A stretch of 49,028 nt of DNA from an uncultured bacterium. Its GTDB lineage: Bacteria; Cyanobacteriota; Vampirovibrionia; Gastranaerophilales; JAILCC01. A program made the position numbers and the translations under genes. The notes under the pieces are model-generated. The model was not told the origin of the DNA. It was given only the letters and a program-made list of their open reading frames with translations, and did not search any database. The stretch lies in assembly GCA_949283935.1 (NCBI GenBank), contig CASDUJ010000001.1, positions 1-49,028 of the forward strand, given 5' to 3'. Shown here piece after piece: positions 8,224-17,323 of this stretch; the stretch's first letter is position 1; every line of letters begins with the position of its first letter.

Positions 8224-9420
8224 TTAATAAATTTCAGAAATTGTCTTTCCTGTAATATAACCAGTTGACCAACAATTTTGCAAATTAAATCCTCCGCAAA
8301 ATCCATCAATATCTAGAATCTCTCCACAAAAATATAATCCTTTTACTAATTTTGATTCCATTGTTTTTGGGTTTATTTCTTTTAAGTTTATTCCTCCAGC
8401 TGAAACTATTTCTCCTTCTTTTAATGAATTTGTTATTGTTAAATTGAATGCTTTTAACATATTTTCAATTAAATTTCTTTCCTTTTTGTTAATTTCATGG
8501 CATTTTTTGTCAAAAGAAATAAATTCTTTTTCAAGTAAAATTTTTGCTAAAGATTTTGGTAAAAATGTGCTCAAAATACTAAGTATATTTTTGTGTGGAT
8601 TTTCTTCTAGTAGTTTTTGTAAATTAAATTTTTCATTAGATATAAAATTAAGACTTAGTTTTATCGGGTTGCTTTTATTATAATTCTCTGTGGCAAAAAT
8701 TGATGATATCTTGTATGCAAGTGGTCCGGAAATACCTTTGTGAGTAAACAATAAATCTTCTTTCAAATTTATATTCTTTTTGCCAAAAATTACTTGGGCA
8801 TTTATTTTTTTTAGGCTTACTCCAGAAATTTGTGAAAAATATTTTTCTGCTATTTCTAGTCCGCAAAGAGCAGGACGCTGTTCTATAATTGTGTGTCCAA
8901 AATTTTTTATGTCTTCGTATAAATTGTTCCTTTTCCCTCCTGTAGCTATTACTACAATATCGTAATTATTATCTTTAATTTTAAATTTCATATCTGATTT
9001 TTTTATGTTTTTTATTTCTTCTTTACAGGTCTTTATTTTTAATTTATCTATTTCATTTCTTAATGCACAAACAACATCAGATGATTTGTTTGTCTGAGGA
9101 AATATCCTTTTGTCTTTTTGAGTATAGGTTTCTATACCAATGGTTTCGAAAAACTTAACAGTTTCTAAGACAAAAAATTGAGTGAAAATACTATATAAAA
9201 ATTTTTCCCCTCTAGGATAATTTTCTGCGAATGTCTTTATTTCTGTTTCATTGTAAGAAAGATTACATCTTCCTCCTCCTGTTGGTAACAAAGTTAAACC
9301 AATTTCCTCTTTTTCAAAAATAATTATATTTGCGTTAGGATTATTCCTTTTTGCTGTAATTGCACACATTATTCCCGCAGGACCTGCTCCTATTATTGCA
9401 ATTTTAGTATTCTTTTTCAT
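8224..9420 (-). CDS. HI0933/YhiN-family FAD-dependent oxidoreductase
   Basis: The 398-residue flavoprotein begins with a dinucleotide-binding motif (IGAGPAG, 10-16), continues with the family signature LLPTGGGRCNLS around 45-56 and ends with GLYFCGEILDIDGFCGGFNLQ, the C-terminal FAD contact. The family (BaiN/RdsA-like) has NAD(P)H-dependent reductase members of mostly unproven substrate. It overlaps the end of folK by 17 bases and so is the last gene of a uvrB-folK-flavoprotein operon. Confidence 0.9.
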   Translation of the reverse strand: MKKNTKIAIIGAGPAGIMCAITAKRNNPNANIIIFEKEEIGLTLLPTGGGRCNLSYNETEIKTFAENYPRGEKFLYSIFTQFFVLETVKFFETIGIETYTQKDKRIFPQTNKSSDVVCALRNEIDKLKIKTCKEEIKNIKKSDMKFKIKDNNYDIVVIATGGKRNNLYEDIKNFGHTIIEQRPALCGLEIAEKYFSQISGVSLKKINAQVIFGKKNINLKEDLLFTHKGISGPLAYKISSIFATENYNKSNPIKLSLNFISNEKFNLQKLLEENPHKNILSILSTFLPKSLAKILLEKEFISFDKKCHEINKKERNLIENMLKAFNLTITNSLKEGEIVSAGGINLKEINPKTMESKLVKGLYFCGEILDIDGFCGGFNLQNCWSTGYITGKTISEIY

Positions 9421-9898
9421 ATATTATCCTAGTTGTGTTTTCAATTGATTTTGTTACTTCATCTATTGTTTTTTTACTTGGAAGAATTATCTTTGGGGCA
9501 ATTTCTTTTAGTGGAATTAATACAAAATCTCTGTTCTCTATGTCACTGTGAGGAATTAGCAAATCCTTTTGTGAAATTTTTTGATTTCCATAAAACAATA
9601 TGTCTATGTCTATTGTACGATTTTCATATTTGTCTGAAGTATTTTTTTTTCTACCTAAAATCTTTTCTATATTTTGAGTTCGGCTTAGTAGTTCGTTAGG
9701 CGTTAGAATGGTTTTTATTTTAATTACAGAATTAACAAAATCGTTTAAATCTTCTCCTTTGTAAGCTTTCGAAAAATAAAAATGGGATTTTTTTTCTATA
9801 TGTATATTAGTGGAAAGTTCCAAAAGAATATAGGCTGTTTTTATTAAATTAATTTTATTTCCTATGTTTGACCCAAATGCTAAATATGCTTCAATCAT
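9404..9898 (-). CDS. folK: 6-hydroxymethyl-7,8-dihydropterin pyrophosphokinase
   Basis: The 164-residue enzyme transfers pyrophosphate from ATP to 6-hydroxymethyldihydropterin in folate synthesis. Family motifs are AYLAFGSNIGNK at the N-terminus, GRKKNTSDKYENRTIDIDILFY with the catalytic RxxDxDIL region, and LLIPHSDIENRDFVLIPLKEI. It overlaps uvrB by 4 bases (ATGA) and the next gene by 17. No folP or folB lies nearby. Confidence 0.94.
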   Translation of the reverse strand: MIEAYLAFGSNIGNKINLIKTAYILLELSTNIHIEKKSHFYFSKAYKGEDLNDFVNSVIKIKTILTPNELLSRTQNIEKILGRKKNTSDKYENRTIDIDILFYGNQKISQKDLLIPHSDIENRDFVLIPLKEIAPKIILPSKKTIDEVTKSIENTTRIIYEKEY

Positions 9899-11892
9899 TT
9901 TTCTTTTTCACTTGCTAGTATTCTTAACTCTTTTAATTTATCACGAATTTGGGCTGCTTGCTCAAAATCTAAAGATTTTGCTGCCATATGCATATCTCTT
10001 TCAAGTTTGTTTATTAATTTTGGTAAATCTTTGGTCTCAATTTTTGAATTTGCCATTTCTTGCGCAACGTAATCTTCTATGTTTTTCTTCATAGAAATTA
10101 TTTCTAAAAGTGTGTTTTGGGTGTTCTTTGTTATTGTTTTCGGAATTATTCCGTGTTTTACATTAAATTCACGTTGAATTTTCCTTCTTCTGTTAGTTTC
10201 TTGAACTGCTTTGGTTATGCTTTCTGTCATTCTGTCTGCGTACATAATTACTTTGCCTGTAGAATTTCTTGCCGCCCTACCTATTGTTTGAATAAGACTT
10301 GTCTCTGAACGAAGAAATCCTTCTTTGTCTGCGTCCATTATTGCTACTAGAGTTACTTCAGGTAAATCAAGTCCTTCTCTTAATAAATTTACTCCTACTA
10401 AAACGTCAAATTCACCTAGTCTTAAATCCCTTAGAATTTCTACTCTTTCCAAAGAAGTTATTTCACTATGTAAATATCTTACCCTTACCCCAAGTTGTGC
10501 AAAATAATCTGTTAAATCTTCTGCCATTTTTTTTGTTAAAGTGGTTATTAAAACTCTTTCTTTTTTGTCTGCCCTGTAAACAATTTCTTTGTGCAAATTG
10601 TCTACTTGGTTGGCTATAGGTCTTACTTCTACTTCTGGATCAAGCAGTCCTGTCGGGCGAATAATTTGTTCTACAATTTGTTCACTTGTCTCTCTTTCAA
10701 ATTCCCCTGGTGTTGCAGATATGTAAATCTTTTGTCCTACTCTCTCCCAAAATTCTTCAATCTTTAATGGTCTGTTGTCTCTTGCGCATGGTAACCTGAA
10801 ACCATATTCTATAAGAGTATTTTTTCTCGATCTGTCTCCATTGAACATTGCTTTTAGTTGGGGTAATGTTGCATGAGATTCGTCTATTATTACCAAAAAA
10901 TCTTTTGGAAAATATTCTAAAAGTGTTGCAGGTGCTGAACCCTCTGCCCTTCTTTCTATAATTCTTGAGTAGTTTTCTATTCCATTGCAGTAGCCCATCT
11001 CTTTTATCATTTCTATATCATGACGTGTTCTCTGTTGTAAACGTTGGGCTTCAAGAATTTTGTTTTGACTTTCAAAAAATCGAGTTTGTTCATTTAATTG
11101 CTTTTCTATTTCGTTAACTACGTATTCTGTATCATCTTCATCTTGTAAATAATGTACAGCAGGAAATATTACAGTTTGCTCTAAATCTGCTTTGATTTCT
11201 CCTGTTAGTTGGTCAATTTGTATTATTTTTTCAATTTCATCATCGTAAAAATAAATTCGCGTAATAAGATTTTCATAAGCCGGCATTATTTCAACTATGT
11301 CACCCCTTGCTCTAAATGTTCCATTTTTGAGTTCAATATCATTTCTTTCGTAATGAATTTTTACTAATTTACGCAAGAGAGTGTCTCTGTCTATTATTTC
11401 TCCTTCTAATAAACCAAAAGAATTTTTAAAATAATTTTCTGGTAAACCTAACCCATATATGCAACTAACACTTGCTACTACTATGACATCACGCCTTGAG
11501 TAAAGACTCCTTGTCGCACTATGCCTTAGCCTGTCTATTTCTTCGTTAATTGTAGCGGATTTTTCAATGTAAACATCACTTCTGGGTATGTATGCTTCCG
11601 GTTGGTAATAATCATAATAACTTATAAAATATTCCACTGCGTTGTTCGGAAAAAATTCTTTTAATTCTCCGTATAATTGCGCAGCTAAAGTTTTGTTATG
11701 CGCTATAACTAATGTGGGACGTTGAACTTTTTCAATAACATTTGCTACAGTAAAAGTTTTGCCTGAACCTGTTACACCTAGTAAAGTTTGAGAATCAAAT
11801 CCTTGATTTAACCCTTCTGTAAGTTTTTCTATTGCCTTGGGTTGATCTCCAGCAGGTTCGTAATTAGATTTTATTTCAAATAATTTTTCCAT
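9895..11892 (-). CDS. uvrB: Excinuclease ABC subunit B
   Basis: The 665-residue helicase-like subunit verifies DNA damage in nucleotide excision repair. It has Walker A GVTGSGKT at 39-46, the beta-hairpin YYDYYQPEAYIPRSDVYIEK that is inserted between strands, DESHATLP, the C-terminal helicase motifs (LLREGLDLPEV, QTIGRAARN) and a terminal UVR motif (AAKSLDFEQAAQIRDKLKEL) that contacts UvrA/UvrC. Length is normal. No strong Shine-Dalgarno is visible. It heads the uvrB-folK-flavoprotein operon and a palindrome lies 44-67 bases upstream. Confidence 0.98.
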   Translation of the reverse strand: MEKLFEIKSNYEPAGDQPKAIEKLTEGLNQGFDSQTLLGVTGSGKTFTVANVIEKVQRPTLVIAHNKTLAAQLYGELKEFFPNNAVEYFISYYDYYQPEAYIPRSDVYIEKSATINEEIDRLRHSATRSLYSRRDVIVVASVSCIYGLGLPENYFKNSFGLLEGEIIDRDTLLRKLVKIHYERNDIELKNGTFRARGDIVEIMPAYENLITRIYFYDDEIEKIIQIDQLTGEIKADLEQTVIFPAVHYLQDEDDTEYVVNEIEKQLNEQTRFFESQNKILEAQRLQQRTRHDIEMIKEMGYCNGIENYSRIIERRAEGSAPATLLEYFPKDFLVIIDESHATLPQLKAMFNGDRSRKNTLIEYGFRLPCARDNRPLKIEEFWERVGQKIYISATPGEFERETSEQIVEQIIRPTGLLDPEVEVRPIANQVDNLHKEIVYRADKKERVLITTLTKKMAEDLTDYFAQLGVRVRYLHSEITSLERVEILRDLRLGEFDVLVGVNLLREGLDLPEVTLVAIMDADKEGFLRSETSLIQTIGRAARNSTGKVIMYADRMTESITKAVQETNRRRKIQREFNVKHGIIPKTITKNTQNTLLEIISMKKNIEDYVAQEMANSKIETKDLPKLINKLERDMHMAAKSLDFEQAAQIRDKLKELRILASEKEK

Positions 11893-11935
11893 AATGATAT
11901 TTTATAACTTATATTCTAAATTTTGAATACTTTTT

Positions 11936-11959
11936 TATATTTTGATATAGCAAAATATA
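11936..11959. promoter_or_regulatory. Palindrome upstream of uvrB
   Basis: TATATTTTG at 11936-11944 and its exact complement at 11951-11959 surround a 6-base centre. It lies between the cobO stop and the uvrB start on the minus strand. It has no T-run for a terminator, so an operator is possible. The sequence does not match the classical LexA boxes known to me. Confidence 0.35.
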
Positions 11960-12011
11960 AATATAATTAAGCCTTTAATGATAATCTTTTGAGTTATACT
12001 AAATATGAATT

Positions 12012-12581
12012 TTAATATTCAATTCCTTTTCTTGCTTGAACTCCAATATCCCAATAGTGCTTTATGGGCTCAATATTTGATACAAGGTGAGCAAGTTCAA
12101 TTATTTCAGGATTTGCTCTTCTCCCTGTAAGTACTATTTCTAGCTCTTTGGGTTTGTTTATTAAAAAATTTTTCATTTCTTCAACAGAAATAAGATTTAA
12201 ATCTATTGCTATGTTTGCTTCATCTAAAATAATTAGCTGATATTCATGCGAAGCTGCAGCTTTTTGCGCTTCTTCCCAACCTTTTCTTACAACTTCTTTG
12301 TCTTTAGTGTTTATGTTATTCGAATATACAATTCTATCTAAGCCAGCTTGAATAATTTTTATGTGTTTTTTGATTTTTGGAGAAAATTCTCTAAACGCAA
12401 AAAGTTCTCCATAATCACTGCCGCCTTTTGTAAACAAAACAATTAAAACTTTCCAGCCTCTTCCCAAAGCCCGTAGAGCTAGACCTAGAGAAGCAGTAGT
12501 TTTGCCTTTGCCATTACCTGTGTATATTTGAATATAACCAAGTTTGTCAAAATTTGGATTTACAAGCTCATCTTTTTTCAT
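12012..12581 (-). CDS. cobO: Cob(I)yrinic acid a,c-diamide adenosyltransferase
   Basis: The 189-residue enzyme (CobO/BtuR/CobA type) adenosylates corrinoids using ATP. A P-loop GNGKGKTT at 22-29 follows YIQIYT; AGLDRIVYS, ILDEANIAIDLNLI and VLTGRRANPEI are family motifs. No other cobalamin synthesis gene is in the window, so salvage is as likely as synthesis. It follows a small secreted-protein gene by 59 bases. Confidence 0.94.
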   Translation of the reverse strand: MKKDELVNPNFDKLGYIQIYTGNGKGKTTASLGLALRALGRGWKVLIVLFTKGGSDYGELFAFREFSPKIKKHIKIIQAGLDRIVYSNNINTKDKEVVRKGWEEAQKAAASHEYQLIILDEANIAIDLNLISVEEMKNFLINKPKELEIVLTGRRANPEIIELAHLVSNIEPIKHYWDIGVQARKGIEY

Positions 12582-12640
12582 AAACTAAGTATGAAAGATT
12601 TTGTGAAAATTTTCAACCCTTTAACAATAAATAATATGTA

Positions 12641-12955
12641 CTATTTGCCTTTTGTTACACTTTCGCAAAAATTTTTTACTAATTGTCCGCTTTTTCTCGC
12701 AAGTTTTATTGTATCGAAACAACTTGATCTTGCTTCACCTTTTGAAGTATAAGGTCCACTGCTAACTTGTATTTTTTTGCCAAAATCTGTCGTTGTTGGA
12801 GCTGTTTCGGTTTCTGTTTGAATGACTCTAAAATTTAAATATATTCCATCTAAAGTTTTATCTACTGTAGTCCAATAATAATTTGCAGCATCAACTTTAC
12901 CAGAAAACATCGTGAAAATAAATAGTGCAAATAAAAATAATGAAACTTTTCTCAT
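12641..12955 (-). CDS. Small secreted protein, unknown
   Basis: The 104-residue product begins with a clear signal peptide (MRKVSLFLFALFIFTMFSG) with a likely cut after VDA near residue 23. The mature part of about 80 residues has two cysteines that could form a disulfide (SSCFDT and KNFCES) and a GPYTSKGEAR segment. I do not recognise the family. The ATG follows GGAGT. It lies upstream of cobO and divergent from ribE. Confidence 0.7.
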   Translation of the reverse strand: MRKVSLFLFALFIFTMFSGKVDAANYYWTTVDKTLDGIYLNFRVIQTETETAPTTTDFGKKIQVSSGPYTSKGEARSSCFDTIKLARKSGQLVKNFCESVTKGK

Positions 12956-13058
12956 GTTTACTCCGCAAAAATCTCTGTGCTATCAAGTATAACTTATTTT
13001 TGTTACTTTTTGCAATATAAAATTTTGTGCTAAAATTCTACATTAGAAAGGTTTTGTT

Positions 13059-13700
13059 ATGTTTACAGGTATAATTGAAGAAATTGGGGAAATTAAATCT
13101 ATTAATAAAAACGACTTGGGCATAGATATTTCCATAATTGCAATTAAGATTTTCAACGATTTAAAAATAGGAGATAGTATTGCAGTTAATGGATGCTGTC
13201 AAACAATTACCAAGATTAGTAATAACGAATTTTTTATTCAAGCAGTTTGGGAAACATTACAGCTTTCAAATTTGCAAAATTTGAAAATAGGAGAAAAAGT
13301 TAATCTGGAAAGAGCTTTAATGATTAATTCCAGATTAGGCGGGCATATTGTATCGGGACATATAGAAGGTTTAGGTAAAATATTAAACATTAAAAATAAA
13401 GGCAATTCTACTATTTTCGAAATACAAGCGCCTCAAAATATTATGAAATATCTTGTTTACAAAGGTTCTGTCACAGTTAACGGCGTAAGTTTAACTATTA
13501 GCGAACTTTTAAATGATAGTTTTAAAGTTTCTGTTGTTCCACATACATTAAATAATACTACTTTTTGCAATTTAAAAACAGGTGATTGCGTAAATTTAGA
13601 ACCTGATTTAATTGCTAAATATATTGAAAAATTAACTAATAAAGAGGATAATACAAATAAAAGAATTACTTTGGAATTTTTGAAAGAGAACGGTTTTTAG
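13059..13700 (+). CDS. ribE: Riboflavin synthase (alpha chain)
   Basis: The 213-residue enzyme dismutates two lumazines to riboflavin. It starts with the family's MFTGIIEEIG and shows two lumazine-binding barrels: the first contains NGCCQTI, the second RLGGHIVSGHIEG, GSVTVNGVSLTI and VSVVPHTLNNTT. Its stop codon is followed directly by the ribBA start. The leader is only about 100 bases and shows no FMN riboswitch. ribD and ribH are not nearby. Confidence 0.96.
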   Translation: MFTGIIEEIGEIKSINKNDLGIDISIIAIKIFNDLKIGDSIAVNGCCQTITKISNNEFFIQAVWETLQLSNLQNLKIGEKVNLERALMINSRLGGHIVSGHIEGLGKILNIKNKGNSTIFEIQAPQNIMKYLVYKGSVTVNGVSLTISELLNDSFKVSVVPHTLNNTTFCNLKTGDCVNLEPDLIAKYIEKLTNKEDNTNKRITLEFLKENGF

Positions 13701-14909
13701 ATGGATAATTTTTTTGATACTGTTGAAGGTGCAATAGAAGATATAAAAAATGGCAAAATGGTAATAGTTGCTGATGATGAATCGCGAGAAAATGAAGGTG
13801 ATTTAATGTGCGCCGCAGAACTTGTGACTCCTGAAATTATAAATTTTATGGTAACTAATGCCAGAGGTTTAATATGTCTTACTGTTGACAAAAAAATAGC
13901 CAAAAAAATGAAACTTCATCAAATGGTTGAAGAAAATACAGAAAGCCATGGGTGTGCTTTTACAATTAGTATTGATGCCCAAAGTAAATTTGGCACAACA
14001 ACAGGCATTAGTGCAAGTGATAGAGCTGTTACTATAAAGGTTGCGGTTGATGACAATTCCTGCCCCGATGATTTAAGAAGACCAGGGCATGTTTTCCCTA
14101 TTCAAGCAAGAAAAGGTGGAGTTTTAGAAAGAGTGGGACAAACAGAAGCAAGCGTAGATTTAGCAAAATTAGCTGGCTTAAAACCTGCTGGTGTTATTTG
14201 TGAAATTTTAAATCCTGATGGTACTATGGCTCGAAGAAATGACTTGAGAAAATTTGCCGACGAAAATGGGATAAAATTTATAACAGTTGCACAAATTATA
14301 GCTTACCGATTAACTCATGAAAGATTTGTAAAACGTATAGCGCAAGCACATTTGCCTACAGCACATGGAACATTTGAAATAATTGGCTACAAAAACGAAT
14401 TGGATGGAATTGAACATGTTGCTTTAGTTAAAAATCTGGAAGACAAAACAAAGATTCCTGCAGTTAGAATGCATAGTGAATGTCTTACTGGCGATGTTTT
14501 CCATAGTTTAAAATGTGATTGTGGTGACCAATTAGCTAATTCCATGGAATATATTGAAAACTATGGGTGCGGAGCAATCGTTTATTTAAGACATCACGAA
14601 GGTAGAGGTATAGGTCTTGTAAATAAAATTAAGGCCTATCATTTGCAAGAAAAAGGCCGCGACACAGTTGAAGCCAATGTGGATTTAGGGTTTGCTCCAG
14701 ATTTAAGAGATTATGGTGTTGGGGCACAAATATTATTGGATTTAGGTTTGAAAAGATTTAATTTAATTACTAATAATCCTAAAAAGATTATTGCTCTCAA
14801 AGGTTATGACATAGAAATTGTAGACAGAATAGCTATACCTTGTCCAGTTAACAAGTATAATGAGTTTTATATGCGAACCAAAAAAGAAAAAATGGAGCAT
14901 TTACTGTAA
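13701..14909 (+). CDS. ribBA: Bifunctional 3,4-dihydroxy-2-butanone-4-phosphate synthase / GTP cyclohydrolase II
   Basis: This 402-residue fusion makes both precursors of riboflavin. The N-terminal RibB half (about 1-200) has DDESRENEGDLM and RPGHVFPIQA, with acidic metal ligands. The C-terminal RibA half has the zinc-binding HSECLTGDVFHSLKCDCGDQL region and RHHEGRGIGLVNKIKAY. It starts on the base after the ribE stop, so the two genes form a tight operon. Both halves look intact. Confidence 0.97.
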   Translation: MDNFFDTVEGAIEDIKNGKMVIVADDESRENEGDLMCAAELVTPEIINFMVTNARGLICLTVDKKIAKKMKLHQMVEENTESHGCAFTISIDAQSKFGTTTGISASDRAVTIKVAVDDNSCPDDLRRPGHVFPIQARKGGVLERVGQTEASVDLAKLAGLKPAGVICEILNPDGTMARRNDLRKFADENGIKFITVAQIIAYRLTHERFVKRIAQAHLPTAHGTFEIIGYKNELDGIEHVALVKNLEDKTKIPAVRMHSECLTGDVFHSLKCDCGDQLANSMEYIENYGCGAIVYLRHHEGRGIGLVNKIKAYHLQEKGRDTVEANVDLGFAPDLRDYGVGAQILLDLGLKRFNLITNNPKKIIALKGYDIEIVDRIAIPCPVNKYNEFYMRTKKEKMEHLL

Positions 14910-14960
14910 AATTTATTTTTGAATTAATAAATGCCAAATTGTTTGAATTTTATCTGAGAA

Positions 14961-16424
14961 TTAACATTTGATTTTTATTTCAAATGTCCTGTCCCAAGGA
15001 AATTCATATTTAACATCATTTTTGTAGCTCAAATAATTTGAAATTTTTTCCAAATAATTTTGCATTTCTTCAGAAACTAAATCCGGTGAACCATTTTGGC
15101 GTAGAATTTTTCTTACATTGGCTTGATATGCCCAATCATCAAGAAATCTAATAAATTGTATCTTTTTAAATGACTGTTCATTAAATCTTCCAAATTTCTC
15201 GGCAAGATATTTTATTAAACCAATTGAAATAACTGTCCCTAACGTATTACCTGTTGTGTTCCAAGCACTAAAACCGTAAAATTTCTTGTTATCATAACTA
15301 ATCCCAAGAATATTTTCTACTAAAAAATTATCAGCCCCATTTGCATTTTTAATATCAGCTATCAAGTATTTGTTTGTATTTGGGATGCTTTCTATTAAAT
15401 TTTGAGCTTGTTTATTTGAATTTTCATCTTCATAAATTTCAAGGCATAAATCATTTTGAATTTTGTTCGGAGCATTAACAAGTAGTTTTAATGTATCACT
15501 ATTTTTAGATTCTTTTGCTCCGCATAATTCTATGGTTTCTTTTATTGAAGTTTCAATATTTTTGTCTTCATATCTTGGAATTATTTTTTTTACATCATCT
15601 TTAAAATAAATCGGTTGAATTTCTGGCTTTTCATTGAAATATTCCATTAACGAACGACAAAGAAGTGATAAAATCATTTCGTCAGCACCTGTTTTTATTA
15701 TAACTTTATCAACTATTTGTTCTTTTATTGCTTGAATTTGAAGTAATTCTTTTTCTTCTACATTAAAGCCAAATTCTGCTGTGTCATCTTGAGAAAAAAT
15801 GAGTTTGTCAAACAAACCTTTTTGGGTTAAATCAATATAATATGAATTTATATCAAAATTTCTTTTTCTTGTATCAAGATAATCATCAATAATTTCAAAT
15901 GGTATTTCTCTTGCAAGTTTAATAAGTTCAGCTTCAATTTCTACGTCATAATTTTTTAGCAATTTGTGAGAAAGATAAGAATATCTAAATAAATCTCTTC
16001 CATATGTTTCCCAGTAACTTTTTTCTTCTTCATTACAATTGTTGTCGGAAATACGCATAATACTTGAAATTGCATATATTTTAACTTTCTTTTCAAGAGT
16101 ATTTATTATTTGTACAAAATTATCTATGTTTTCTTTAATTTGCTCAAAAGATTCTTGTGTTTTCCTAGAAGGGACTAACCCGCCATATGCAATAGTATCA
16201 AGAGAAATTATTGCTATATCTATGTTTTTAGATAATAAAATATGTTTGGCCCAACCTAAAATTTTTTCTGTATCTGCTTTACTTTTTAATCCACCTAAAA
16301 GTGTAATATCCGGAACAAAAATTTCTGTTCCATCAAAAATTTTTGCTGCCTCTATTGGCAAATCGTAACAAACAGGTCTGTTATCAATCGGTATAATTAG
16401 TATTTGTGGGAATTTCTCTAACAT
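14961..16424 (-). CDS. DUF4127 family protein
   Basis: The product of 487 residues begins LIIPIDNRPVCYDLP and continues with VPDITLLGGLKSKAD and ISLDTIAYGGLVPSRK, which I recognise as the DUF4127 signature; the function of that family is unknown. GADEMILSLLCR and the late GFSAWNTTGNTLGTVIS stretch are also typical. I place the start at the ATG at 16424; an ATG at 16436 is possible. Either way it overlaps the end of the secreted-protein gene by about 40-50 bases, which suggests coupling. No signal peptide is seen. Confidence 0.8.
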   Translation of the reverse strand: MLEKFPQILIIPIDNRPVCYDLPIEAAKIFDGTEIFVPDITLLGGLKSKADTEKILGWAKHILLSKNIDIAIISLDTIAYGGLVPSRKTQESFEQIKENIDNFVQIINTLEKKVKIYAISSIMRISDNNCNEEEKSYWETYGRDLFRYSYLSHKLLKNYDVEIEAELIKLAREIPFEIIDDYLDTRKRNFDINSYYIDLTQKGLFDKLIFSQDDTAEFGFNVEEKELLQIQAIKEQIVDKVIIKTGADEMILSLLCRSLMEYFNEKPEIQPIYFKDDVKKIIPRYEDKNIETSIKETIELCGAKESKNSDTLKLLVNAPNKIQNDLCLEIYEDENSNKQAQNLIESIPNTNKYLIADIKNANGADNFLVENILGISYDNKKFYGFSAWNTTGNTLGTVISIGLIKYLAEKFGRFNEQSFKKIQFIRFLDDWAYQANVRKILRQNGSPDLVSEEMQNYLEKISNYLSYKNDVKYEFPWDRTFEIKIKC

Positions 16425-17022
16425 TGTCTTGTGCATCTCTCATATTTCTAACATAAATCGGTGTTGTTTCATCATAAATTTGATCATTGATTGGATCATA
16501 GCCGCTTCTTTCTTCATAATTAACATTCATAATAAATTGATTAAGACATTTCCAAGGTGTGAACAAAAATCCTTTGGCTGCATTTTTGTCAGCTATGTAA
16601 ATTCTGTTATAAGAAGAAGCTGATCCGGATTCATTTTGTAAAATTGCTTTACGTATTTTGTTTGCTTTATCTTGAATAAAAGCATCTACTTGGACACTTT
16701 TTCCGACAAGTTCTTCATTATCAAGAATTGGTACCGAAAATGTTGCTATCCCCATTTTGTTTGTATTTTGTTCAAAAGTTTGTTGAGAAATGTTACTTCC
16801 GTAATTTAGTGTAAGTTTTACTTTTTCATTAGGTTTGGAGTAAACTTTGAAAACAGCATTCTCTCCAATTAAAACAAAATTAGGAGCGTAAAGTTTTGCA
16901 TTGCTTCTATAATTTTGTAGTTCATCCAACTGAGAACTCGAAGCAGATGAAATTTCTACTGCATTAACTGTAATTGAAAAATTTAATAATATAATAAATG
17001 TAAAAAAGACTAAGACTCTCAT
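16384..17022 (-). CDS. Secreted protein of unknown function, coupled to DUF4127 gene
   Basis: The 212-residue product has a signal peptide (MRVLVFFTFIILLNFSITVNA) with likely cleavage near residue 21. The mature protein has a beta-rich middle (GENAVFKVYSKPNEKVKLTL, GIATFSVPIL) like an Ig-type fold, then an extended tail. I do not recognise the family. The overlap with the DUF4127 gene suggests a functional pair. Confidence 0.65.
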   Translation of the reverse strand: MRVLVFFTFIILLNFSITVNAVEISSASSSQLDELQNYRSNAKLYAPNFVLIGENAVFKVYSKPNEKVKLTLNYGSNISQQTFEQNTNKMGIATFSVPILDNEELVGKSVQVDAFIQDKANKIRKAILQNESGSASSYNRIYIADKNAAKGFLFTPWKCLNQFIMNVNYEERSGYDPINDQIYDETTPIYVRNMRDAQDNVREIPTNTNYTD

Positions 17023-17072
17023 AAGCCTATTTTATCGTAATTAAAAAAAAAATCAAAATAGTATATTTTTAG

Positions 17073-17231
17073 TTATACTTTTGCAGTTTCTTTTAGGTCT
17101 CCAGACCCTACCAATGTTATCTTTTTTTCATCTAAACCGTTAGAAAAATTCAAAACAAAACTTTTAGAATCGTTATAGCCTTCATTGATGATTTGCTTTG
17201 TTATTTTATTTAGTTCAAAATTTGTTTCCAT
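17073..17231 (-). CDS. Small protein of 52 residues, unknown
   Basis: On the minus strand an ATG at 17231 opens a 52-codon frame ending at TAA 17073-17075. AAAGGAG stands just upstream at good spacing, one of the better ribosome sites in the region. The product begins METNFELNKITKQIINEGYN, continues with a FVLNFSNGLDEKKITLVGSG stretch and ends KETAKV. It has no cysteine, signal peptide or membrane segment. It fills most of the 300-base gap between the secreted-protein and zinc-ribbon genes. Confidence 0.6.
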   Translation of the reverse strand: METNFELNKITKQIINEGYNDSKSFVLNFSNGLDEKKITLVGSGDLKETAKV

Positions 17232-17277
17232 AACAGAATACTCCTTTTGCTCATATTATAAGGATAACGTATCTATT

Positions 17278-17322
17278 AAAAAAAAACAACCCTAAAATTG
17301 TTATTAATTAATTATTTTGGTA
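17278..17322 (-). terminator. Possible terminator after the zinc-ribbon gene
   Basis: On the minus strand CCAAAAT and ATTTTAGG can pair with one bulge around an A/T loop, and a run of nine T follows after a short gap. It comes just after the stop at 17324. The stem is weak. Confidence 0.35.
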
Positions 17323-17323
17323 A

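Noticed and set aside
12956-13058. Possible FMN riboswitch before ribE
   Set aside because: The gap is too short and the conserved RFN blocks are absent.
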